This document shows, piece after piece, positions 1 to 9,805 of a stretch of DNA of 64,000 bases. The notes under the pieces are model-generated. The model was not told where the DNA came from. It was given only the letters and a program-made list of their open reading frames with translations, and searched no databases. How positions within the stretch are numbered: position 1 is the stretch's first letter; each line of letters starts with the position of its first letter. The position numbers and the translations under genes are program-made. The stretch is taken from positions 372,001-436,000 of the forward strand of contig ML213520.1 of NCBI GenBank assembly GCA_004369045.1, written 5' to 3'. The stretch is from Heliocybe sulcata. Lineage: Eukaryota; Basidiomycota; Agaricomycetes; Gloeophyllales; Gloeophyllaceae.

Positions 1-1449
1 GGCGAAAACATCCTTCAAATGCTACGCTCAGGAAAAGTACCCAGGGGAGGACGGTGTCTCATCGCAATCTATGATTGTAGCTGGGGAGACCGACAAAGTC
101 GAGTTTGCGAGCAGGGACTACGGCGAGTTAAATGGGTGCAGGTGAGTGCGCCAAATTTGCCTCCGACGCTTGAGCTGTAATTGCTCTCAGATATTTAATA
201 GGTATCCACGACAAACGAACTGGGAAGACAACTTTTCGCCCTGCTCCTCTCCATGTCTTCTCCCGGCAGGTCAAGGTGCTCAAGGGAATCGAGCCTGCGC
301 CAGTCACACCCGCCCAACGTATGGAGGCTCGCAACGCTCTCAGTGAAATTTTCGGGACGAAGAAGGCTCAGGCTATGGTCCGCGCTCGCGAGCGAAATAA
401 GGTTGACGTGTCCGCCATGCAGAATGTGGCGGGCCACCTCCAAGATCGCATAGAAAGCAACACGACTAGCCTGCCCACTAAAGGTCTGTGAAACAGAGTG
501 AGTAGCTCGACTTAACGCTGATATTGTTTCCCGTGACGCAGAGGAGGCACAGGCGGCAGCAGACAGCAGTCGCCTGATCCCGCGTTACCAGGCAGATGCC
601 ACAATGCCCGACGACGTGTACCAGCTGCACGACATCATCCCCGAGCTCGAATGGAATGCACTCCCCGTTTCTGTGCTAGTTGCGGCAAAGTCACAGGGGG
701 AACGCGTTGCGCTCCTCCCGCATACAAGGTCAAAATGGGTGAATCAGCACCTACAACTATCGTTCTCTGCGCCTAAAGTGAACAAAACTACGGTGTACGT
801 CCGTATCTATCTATCTCGCTCCTAGTGCTCACAAAGATGTTAGGAAAATTCTCTTCTACATTTCCTGCATGCTGGCTTTCCGGAGTATGGCTCCGAGAAA
901 ACTAGCGGACAAACAGGCTTTGCAGGAGCGGTTATCCCGAGTACCCAGTGCCACCCTGGACGGCCTACTTTCACGGTTCTCAGAAACGTCTCGAGATTCT
1001 GAACAGTGAGTGCTCACGTGCTGTATTCGGCCGTCCCCCTGATTTGTGGGTAGGTTGAGGTCGACATCCCAGACGGAGACCAGCTTGCTCACGCACATGT
1101 TCGCATTATGCCTGAAAGTTGATGATTATGCCACGGACACTACGCTCGTGGCATCGGATCTGAGCATGCAGATCACCAAGTGAGTGTGAAGGTAAACTCT
1201 TCTGTGCCGACGTCTCAATGTTCCATTTTTAGGGTCAATGCGCTCTTCAAGAGTCTAGGTACGTTCAGCTGTCCAGTGACAACAATCACCTTCTTACCCA
1301 AACTCCTTCGTCAGGCTGCACGGTTGAGAAACTAACCATGGCAGAGTTGAAGCGACTTGGCTTACCGGACAGTGCTGCCGCGACGAAGCGAGCCGTCCTG
1401 AAAGTACCACTAGAGTTCCCCAAACCTAGGGCAAAGCGGCGGACCTAGG
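1..1449 (+). CDS. RPA49: RNA polymerase I subunit RPA49 homologue (5' end outside window)
   Basis: Subunit of the nucleolar RNA polymerase I, acting with RPA34 in initiation and elongation of rRNA transcription. Exons read by frame and splice sites: 1-141, 191-483, 542-794, 826-1005, 1054-1179, 1233-1258, 1315-1449. Family motifs in order are AGETDKVEF, YLIGIHDKRTGKT, FRPAPLHVF, FGTKKAQAMVRARERNKVDV, the IIPELEWNALP segment, and the C-terminal tandem winged-helix region beginning at KILFYIS and LLTHMFALCL. The protein ends PRAKRRT in a basic tail. The first visible base is inside the coding region, so the N-terminus is missing. The intron drawn at 795-825 would be only 31 nt, with donor GTACGT; a donor near 760 (GTTCTC) is the alternative. 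Identification is firm; the middle splice choices are less so. Confidence 0.9.
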
Positions 1450-1526
1450 TCGAAATCATGTAGCCCGCGGCGGGTATTGTTTTACTAGTACAGTCTACAT
1501 CAGATGGTGATTCCGCGACGACTTGG

Positions 1527-3224
1527 CTATTGTTCTCCAGCATGCTGTAACCTATAGAGCGCTCTTTTCCAGGCATTCCAAGGTTCCGTGCCAGGTACGA
1601 ACCGCGCGCGCAATATACCGAACAAACTTTCCTCCAAGCAATCCACCATGATCAACATACACAGTACAAGGAAATTCGCCACCCTCCTTGTTCTGGAGGC
1701 ATAATATTCCAGCGCATGTACGTGCGGGTACATCCACTTGAATTCAGCCGGGATGCGTGCTACGCGCAGATATTGGCTGGGACTGGGTGTCTCATTCAGT
1801 GACCAGCTTTCCGGATGTGGTATTTGGAACAGATCTAGGAACAGGCCTCCGTCTGAGGTGGAGAAAATGCCTTCGGTTGCGCCCAGCCAAGTGGTATGCG
1901 CGGGAGACGGACACGTAAAGAGCATAGCGAAGAATCTAGGGGACATGTAATATATCTTCAGCTGGGGGCAGTCTTTTTTTGTCGGCGAGAAATGTGAAGG
2001 CGCCAGCGAGGGATTGGCGGGGATCAGTGTGACTGCGATGTTAACTTCGTTTACCCGTGCAGTCAGGAACGTCTCGAGGCGCCTTCGGCAATACGCTTCC
2101 AGCGCGCCCTCATGTTGCCAGCCAATGCCGCCTTGGTCACCCTTAGGGATGCCAATACTGGACCAGTCCTCGCCGACAGGTTTGGGCTCTGGGCGAGGAT
2201 AAACGTCAAGCTTTTTCTTGTAGTGAAGGATCCATGCTTGGTAGAGGATCCTTGGGAACGTGAGGAACAGGCGTAAGGGCGAGGATGCGATAGATAATAG
2301 CCAGCGTGAAGTTGTGAATGGAGTCGAGGATATTGGACGAATTGCGGCAGTTAGTTTAAGAGGACCTGGAGCGGGCCCGGACGGAGATTCGCTTGAAATA
2401 TGGTAGTTGATGCGGACGAGAGGACGTGGCGACGGTTCGCCACTACTCTTGCCGGGAGGGTGCGAGGGCACTGTGAAGGATGCGGTATAGAAGCCTAACC
2501 GATCATTGAAAGGCGAGACATGAAAATGGCGACCGAATGTCCACTGGTGGTCGAAGCTATCTCAAGTGTCAATAAGCTCCTCACTGGAAGCAGTCTTGTG
2601 GACTTACCCCGTATCGGGGGTTTCCTCGTTTATGCCCACTCCCAGGACATAGACGTGACGCTCACCAAAAGTATTATGGACCTAATAGATCTCAGGATCT
2701 AGACTGTGATGCGATGGAGTGTCCCTCACCTCTAAGACAATAAGCCACAATTGGCCTGCTACATCATAGCAATAATACAATGTCAAGGGGTTGATACCTT
2801 CGTATCCAAGGAAGCTGGGCATGGTCATCATCCACGCGTCGTCCAAGCGACTTGCATCGTGGTGACGCTCAGACAGGATTTGAGTCAATTTCTGCCAGAT
2901 TGTCCTGCCATCCTGGCCATTGTCGATCAGATACGCCGACGGCCTTAGTCCAGTTAACCGTCCATAGAGCCCGCCGTACCCAAAGATCCAGCCTCCACCC
3001 GAGTCAAGGCGGTTGTCCTCAAGAGATTTGAGAGGCAATAGAAGCGACAGTGTCGGATAAGTGAAGGCATGAGCGGAGGGAACGGGCAGTAGACGTGCAT
3101 GCATGACTTTGTTGGTGAGAATGTATGCAGTAGGTCTCTCCTTCCGATCGCCGCAGGGGCGAACATAGGAAGAAAACAAAAGATAAAGGACCGTAGCGCA
3201 ACCAGCGCCTGCTATGACATTCAT
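1527..3224 (-). CDS. DUF1365 family protein
   Basis: Three exons on the minus strand: 3224-2730, 2681-2608 and 2556-1527. The joined protein carries the DUF1365 signature: VMHARLLP, HAFTYP, WIFGYGGLYGRLTGL, WMMTMPSFLGYEGINPLTLY, then across the introns VHNTFGERHVYVLG and GFDHQWTF, HVSPFNDRLG. DUF1365 proteins are found in bacteria and fungi. In bacteria the gene often sits beside cyclopropane-fatty-acid synthase, which hints at lipid work, but the reaction is unknown. The first ATG is at 3224, giving a hydrophobic N-terminus (VLYLLFSSYV) that could be a membrane anchor; no ATG lies further upstream in frame before a stop. The C-terminal half is less conserved and includes a hydrophobic stretch (LVLCMLIMVD). 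The 3' end lies 77 bp from the stop of RPA49, so the two genes converge. Confidence 0.85.
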
Positions 3225-3456
3225 AACGTCAGGGAGCGGATATTGGTCCGTACCAGCCAGTGCAAAAGGTGTTGTTGCTGCAGTTGCCAGCGGTTCAGGA
3301 GGCGTACCAAGCAGAATGAACTGAAACTCTGCTCCTTCTACAGTCTTTCCCTATCGTCCTAGATTGTGGCATGAAGAAAGGATCCGGGTTTCTGAAGTTA
3401 CGTTCAGTAGATGTGGCGATATCCTTTGGATACTTATCCTACGTTACGGTCGGGGG

Positions 3457-6221
3457 ATGGCGGAGTTCGAATCTCCGGATGCACGTGATCGCGTCGCGTA
3501 CGCCCGCGCTGCCGCGTCAGAGCCCGACATTACCTCAGCCTCAGTGGACGCTCACAGTCTGCCCGTTATGGCTACCGCAACTATCACGACGACGCCCGCG
3601 ATGACGAAGATGCTGGCGGCGACGGTGGAAGAGAGTAGGGAGAAACGTATCCAGAAGCAGCAGTCTCGATATCGAGATCGTGGCGGGTCGGTATCCCTCT
3701 TTCTAATCATCACCTCGAGTCTCATTCTGACCACTTCCGAAGAATCTTTGTGCCTCAGACAGAGAATCCGCTTATAGACATTCTCCTCACCGGCAAGTTT
3801 CTTGGCTCTCCGAAGAAGAAGTCGGCGAAGGAGCAGGGCAGCAAGACCCCTTCACGTCGCAAGAGTACAGCTGTACCCAAAGGTTCCCGAGCGGAAGCAT
3901 CTAGCTCGAAGACGGTAACTGTGGGGATCGCTAGGGGGAAGTCAAGTCCAAGGAAGAGAGCGGGTAGGGCATCCAAGGGAGATAGTGATGAGGTAGTCGA
4001 TGCTGGTGCGCTCCTATCTCCTTCTCGTCCTAGTGAGAGCACGTTATGTCTAATTCATGACCCTTAGCCGGAAGTGCCTCTAATAAGCAAGTTACCACTT
4101 CGAGGAAGAGTGGTTCCAAGGCCACTCTGAAAGGTGAGTACCGTCGCTACATGCCTTGTTGACGTGAGACCATCGAAATATTGACCGACTTCAAAGACAC
4201 TGTACAAGTTGCTTCAAAGCCCAAGCCGACAAGCAGAAGGAAGTCCACCGCTCCGCCGCCAGTCCAGCACGATGATTCTAGTGATGACGGTACATTCATG
4301 TTTCATCTGATACCCTATTTCGAGATGCTGTCTGATTTCGTCTTAGATATTCCCCTAGATAAACTGGCAAAATCTGCGTCCAACAAGGAATCTAGCCATG
4401 CCACCACTGATGGTTCCAACCTGGAAGACCAATCCCGACCGGGTCGAACCAAGAAACAAGCTGCTGCTGGGATGAAAGCCACATCTTCGAAACCTGCTGT
4501 CGCACAATCCGCTACTTCTCTCAATATGAATGCCTCAGACGCGGCTGCTCATGGCAAGGAAGCTGGTAAACCTCGGGGCAAGCCGTCTAGCAAGGGGAAA
4601 GGGAAACAGAAGGCACTGGAGGACAGGGATGAGACACAATTACGTAGGTTGCCTACATCTCGCCCAAGGTATCATTTAAAGAAAAGACGTTGTCAATGCT
4701 CTTAGATGATCGTTCGTTCCCTAAACCCTCGAAAGCTCGGCAGAGAGCCACGAAAGGCAAGGGGAAGAAGAAGGAGGCTGCAGACGACGACGATGTGGTA
4801 CTAGGTAGTGATGGCTTTCGATGTCGAGGTTAACACCGCTAACCTTCACAATGCCCTGCCGCAGCAGAATCTGCCAAACTTCAACGCCCGAGCACGAAAG
4901 GCAGAGAGAACAAGGCAGTCCCAGAAGAAAATGGTGATGAGGGTAAGGCCTCCGCTTCCCCCGCAGCGAACATGTGTAACCGGAAGATCCATAGACGAGC
5001 CTGCACCATTGAAGTCTGCTCCTCGGAAGAGAGCACGGGCCGCTGCGAAGCGGAGCAAGTCGCAGGAAATCGAGCCAGATATGGATGCAGAAGGTGTCAA
5101 GCCTTCTCGTTGGGCGCGGGGTCGTACAAAAGCCAACGGTCGGGAAGATGAAGGCTCGGATGCTACTACAACAGCCAAGACCGGACCTACGAAGGCAGAG
5201 TTATCTCGTAAACCGATAGTGACGCCGCTTGAGCAAGCAAGGGCCAAGGCGGTGGCGAGCGATGACGAGGATAGTCCACCGCCCATGCCAAGGAAGCGAC
5301 GCGCGCATGTTGTGTTGAGCGATATCGAGGAGGAAGAGGAAGAGCCTACTATACCGCCTGTGCCATGCGCGCCGCTGAATGTGGCCAGGAAGAAGAGGCG
5401 TGTGGAAGAGGAGGAGATCTTGGTCGCCGATCCGGGCAGGCAGAGCTCAAGAACGGATCAAGCTAAATTGGGAAAAGACCAGGTTCGCGGGAGAGGTCAC
5501 GTCGCAGTGGCCGAGGAGCCCTCGTCGAAGGACGTACCCCCTGCTATCCAGACCACGGCGCGCCAGGTCGATGCCAGCGGTTCCTCTAAAGGACCGAAGT
5601 CCAAGGATTCACCAATGTCAGCCGAACCTCCTAAAGACCCGAAAGCCAAGTCATCGTTATCCAAACAGAGACTTGAAGATACCTCGAAGCCCGCCGCCAA
5701 GAAACGTACTCGCGTCAGAGAGGATGAACAGGATGACAGTGCACGTAAGCGCGTTAAGGTCACTCGTCGACGTGAAGCATTAGCTCCTGTTACCGTGCTT
5801 CCTACAGCAGGCGAGGAGAAGGAGGAGAAGTCAAAGGCCACATCTGCAGGAGGCAGTAAGGAGTCAAAGGCCACATCTGCAGGAGGCAGTAAGGAGTCCA
5901 AGCCTGCCTCTGCGCGCGGCACTCGGTAGGTTTACTAGACAGGATCATCCCGCTTTTGAATTTCAACTCTAATATTGTCTGTGCTTCTAGCGGCGAGAAG
6001 GAGAATAGTAGTTATCGGGCGAGGCCAAGGGTAAGTCGCGATCTCGTACGGAAGGTACTCAGGTGATCTGATGAGGGGCCTTATGTTCTGTTTAGACAAA
6101 ACCTAAATTCCCTGATGTCAAGAGGGGTCCGCCGCAGAGCGTATTGGATGCTCTGAAGGCGAAGAGGATGTCGTCGCCGGTTATGGATAGTGATGTCGAC
6201 CCCATTGACTTCTTGTCGTGA
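3457..6221 (+). CDS. Long disordered Lys/Ser-rich protein, probably nuclear
   Basis: Not assigned to a family. A chain of open segments in one direction joins through short introns: about 3457-3686 (start MAEFESPD), then IFVPQTENPLIDILL from about 3740, a basic stretch with SPKKKS and PSRRKS, exons near 4068-4131 and 4190-4290, a block from 4349 (DIPLDKLAKSASNK), the long block 4808-5929, and small last exons (about 5991-6030 and 6096-6221) ending DSDVDPIDFLS. Composition is dominated by K, R, S, E and P, with many nuclear-localisation-like clusters (KKRRVEEEE, PRKRAGR). The only hydrophobic, possibly structured piece is NPLIDILLTGKFLG near the N-terminus. The length and charge pattern suit a chromatin or nuclear scaffold protein, but this is inference. 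A perfect 33-bp duplication lies near the 3' end. The start codon and the 4040-4360 splices are uncertain. Confidence 0.55.
5831..5896 (+). repeat. Perfect 33-bp in-frame tandem duplication
   Basis: Two identical 33-bp units (5831-5863 and 5864-5896) encode the 11-residue unit SKATSAGGSKE twice, followed by a decayed third start (SKPAS). Perfect identity points to a recent duplication within a low-complexity coding region. Confidence 0.9.
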
Positions 6222-7271
6222 GGTGTGGTTGCCTTGTCTTCTCATTTCCGGCTATGGGATAGCGATGTCAACCGCATGGACGTTGTTGCCCAGATTTGGC
6301 GATATTATCTTCGGTGATGCACAGCGTTCTCCACCGAGGAGCGGCCACAGTAAGTCCCGACGTTATACAAAGGTCACGGCAGGGTCATAGCACCGAGCAT
6401 ATGAACGTGAGCAGCTACGGCTGTCCGTAACTCAAGGCGACAGCCAATGATATGTGCTGTGTCCTGGGTCGCTACGTGATAGTTTTCCCGTCAGGAGCCT
6501 ACGTACTACTTATACGCCAAACTCGCAGTTCTGCCTAGCCCGCAGTTCTGCCTAGCCCGTAAGAAAATTAAGGACGCTATCGATATTTCGTGCGTGCTTC
6601 TCAAGGTGTATTAACGCCCGATCGAATTACATATCGCCAAAATATTAAATCATCTAACACTTAGCGATCAAGCGAGAGGCAGCTGTGACCCTGAGGCAGT
6701 TGGTTCCCTTCTGTCAAATCCGCCTCCTCTCGTAACATGAAACTATCACGACGGAGACTGATATGCGCTGTTCTGTTTGAATGCTGGGCATAGGTCTGTA
6801 GAAGTCTAAGCCTATACTATATAGCACGGCTAACCGAACGTGCAGAAATAAAGCTGTGGTGCGACTTATACGTGGAAGATCCACTTGTTGATTCAGAATC
6901 TCTGATGGCTCGCGTATCACCAGAGCAACTCGAGATCTCCGGAGACAGTACAGGCAGATGTCTCAAATCGCATCCATATGGAGTTGCTTGGAACAGATCG
7001 AATAAGGCGTGCAACGCCTTTCGCGGGTATGCGAGAGCGCTAGACGCCTTCTAACAAATCAGGTACCTGCGATCAGGAAGACTTACCTCCTTATGGCGTT
7101 CGAAGGCGTATATTTGGATTCCGCGTCTATGCATCTATTCTTGACAGATGATCAAACCTGCATCGAATTCTCTTTCCCTCGGTCGGGAGACTTGTACCGT
7201 CCAGTTGAGTACCAGCCTTCACAACTGTCACCCACTCCCGCTCTCTCTCGAGTGGACCGCCTGCGTCCGCC
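6222..7271. other. Intergenic, about 1.05 kb
   Basis: No coding segment is supported. It contains a perfect 17-bp tandem duplication at 6524-6557 (unit CGCAGTTCTGCCTAGCC). The last few hundred bases should hold the promoter of the G-alpha gene; a CT-rich patch lies just before its ATG. Confidence 0.6.
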
Positions 7272-9254
7272 ATGGGACGCTCATTTGACGCGGACGATCC
7301 TTTCAGCGCGGTTCTCGCGCCGCCTCCGAACGAGACTCCTGCAGAGAAGGCTGCACGGGAGAAGAAGGAGGCGGAGGCACGGAGGGTCAGCGATGAGATC
7401 GACGACATGTTAAGGCAAGAGCGGGCGGCATTGAAGAAGAAGAGACCTGTGAGGGTCTTGTTACTCGGTCAAAGCGAGAGTGGTGCGTGGGGATCTCATA
7501 TAGCCTTCGATTTAGTTTAATATTGCAGCTCCATAGGGAAATCCACTACACTGAAGAGTATGCATATACCTCGCGTTCTGGGATATACCTTAACCCCGTT
7601 TAGATTTCCAGCTTACCTATGCTCGCAAGGCATGGGCAGAGGAGCGCTCTTCATGGAAGGCGGTGGTGCAGCTTAACCTCGTCCGAAATGTTAATGCCCT
7701 ACTGGACACAATCTCCCGCGAAATGGGTCCCCTCTCTCCCCGGTCGCAATCCCCAGACAGCGACATGGAAGAAGAAGCGGATTCCATGCCGAGCCGCGAA
7801 GCTTCCCCAGGAGACTCGCCTTTCCCCTTCACGGAGCATCACCACCTGCTGAAGCTTCGGCTGGGGCCCCTGCGACGCATTCAGCGCGACCTCGAGGTGA
7901 GGCTGGGTTCCAGTGCTACCGAGGTCCTTCCCAGCTCTGCCCCAGCCTCCGAAAATACTTCCGCAGCACCCTTCGACGGTCCCGTCCCTCGGAGCCAACA
8001 GGAGTTCTATGTGCGGTCCAACAATGGGTGGAAGAGCGCGTTGGAGAAGATCCGTTTCCTGTCTGGGGGAAAGTCTGATGAACGAAGGAGCAAGGACTTC
8101 GACTCCAGCGAAGTTACGGAGGTGCTTGCGGAATGCCGCGAGGATATGAAGGCGCTGTGGGAGGACCCAGTCGTACGGGATGTATTGGAGAAGAACAAGG
8201 TCCGCATGGAAGAATCGTCAGGATTGTAAGTTCTCACATATATTCCTGTTGACGAGATGTTCAGATGGGATACTAAACTCATCTATCATCTTCTCGCGTT
8301 GATCGCGATGGTACCATAGCTTCTTGAACGACATTGACCGCATTGCGACCCGTGACTATCAGCCGTCGGACGACGATGTAATTCGCGCGCGTCTGCGCAC
8401 ATTGGGCGTGCAAGAGTACCGATTTGTATTCGAGATCGGTAAGCTCCTTTCTCTCCGAACAGATGCGAATCACTTACTGATAAATGAGACGACAGGCCGC
8501 ACCGCAGGGCACGAGTGGCTGATGTTCGATGTCGGCGGAGCACGGACTAGCGTAAGTACCTAATTTCCGGAGGAACCCCTTCGAGCGGTGGTAAATACTG
8601 ACCGTTCGCGAACTGTATTGACTATACAGCGTGCTGCATGGGTCCCGTACTTCGACGACATCGATGCCGTGATCTTCCTCGCACCCGTCTCAGCCTTCGA
8701 CGAGAAGCTCGCGGAGGACCGCCGCGTGAACCGGCTCGAGGACAGCTACCTCCTGTGGAAGTCAATCTCTGGGAGCAAGTTGCTCGCGAAGACGCAGATT
8801 ATTCTGTTCTTGAATAAGATCGATCTGTTGGAGAAGAAGCTTGCGAGTGGGGTCCAGGTCAGGGACTCGGTGCCGAGCTTTGGGGATAGAGCGAATGATG
8901 CTGCTACGGTTACGAAATGTGAGTGCGCTTGAGGTAAGATGAAGGTGGAAATGAAGGGAGGCTGATTCTGCGGTGTGATAGACTTCCAACAGCATTTCCG
9001 GGAGATTGCAAGGCAGAGCAACCCGGAGCCGCGGCCGTTCTTTGTCCACCTCACTTCGGTTGTTGTAAGCCTCCGATTATCTCCTTACGGAAAGACGGTT
9101 GTTTATGTTTGTACAGGACACTAAATCGACCGCCACAACGCTGAGCATAGGTAAGTGAAGAGCTTCGGCCAATGGCTGGATCCGTACTGACATGCTGTCT
9201 GCAGTCGAGGAAGGCATCTTACGAGACCATTTACGACGAGCTGACCTGTTATAA
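7272..9254 (+). CDS. Divergent G-protein alpha subunit (G-alpha-4-like)
   Basis: Heterotrimeric G-protein alpha-type GTPase with at least eight exons. P-loop is GQSESGKST, split by an intron, with a 21-nt exon at 7537-7557 encoding KSTTLK. The helical domain is enlarged by a Ser/Pro/acid-rich insert (about 7740-7990). Switch I is RARLRTLG, keeping the arginine and the Mg-binding threonine. Switch II reads DVGGARTSRAAW, where canonical G-alpha has DVGGQR, so the catalytic glutamine is alanine. The base-binding motif is NKID in FLNKIDLLEKK. The G5 motif is TSVVDT instead of TCATDT. The protein ends ILRDHLRRADLL. Agaricomycetes carry extra G-alpha paralogues beside the conserved classes; this looks like one. 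The N-terminus MGRSFD has glycine 2 but no serine at position 6, so N-myristoylation is doubtful. It would be expected to hydrolyse GTP poorly or to use another mechanism. Confidence 0.9.
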
Positions 9255-9805
9255 CGGACTCCCGATTGGATATATTACCACTGCCGGTCAGGACGGTACC
9301 CTAATCTCTCTTTCATTCTCTTTTAGTGATTCATCATCGCCTTTGTCATTTGGTTGTTCGTGTAGATTACTCTTCATTATCTTGACTTATCTCTTATCCT
9401 TTCGGCTGGAATGCTATGAGTTTCAATTCTACGTTGATAATTCCCGTCCGAACGCGCCTTACCAGCTTTCAAATCTCCCGACTCGCAACTGAAGACAAGT
9501 TCCATGTGGACGCCAGAGCTTAATACCCGCAACTAGGTTCAGGCTTGAACGTTGAACGTTGAACATTGACTTTCTACAGTCGCGAATGCCAGTGTCCTTG
9601 ACAAATGCACTATTCAGGCAGGCTCTGCACCCTTTTTGGTAACAGTTCTTGCACAGGCTGTCCGCCCAATTAGTGTGCGCATTAGCGCTCGTTTCATGCT
9701 GCGCTGACACGGTGTCTGAATCTCTCTCGAAAGACTAACTTTTCTCTGCTTTGGTGCTCAAGCTAAGCTGTATGCCCTTTGGTTCTGCTGAGCGGAACTG
9801 ATAGC
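9255..9805. other. Intergenic, about 0.55 kb
   Basis: No gene supported. A short run of GAACGTT-type repeats is at 9546-9566. The last part is the presumed promoter of the exchanger gene. Confidence 0.6.

Noticed and set aside
3461-3477. Perfect tRNA T-arm-like hairpin (CGGAG TTCGAAT CTCCG)
   Set aside because: No matching A box, anticodon arm or acceptor partner upstream; it overlaps the likely start of a coding gene.
6524-6557. 17-bp perfect duplication in intergenic DNA
   Set aside because: Only two units; listed with the spacer but not interesting by itself.
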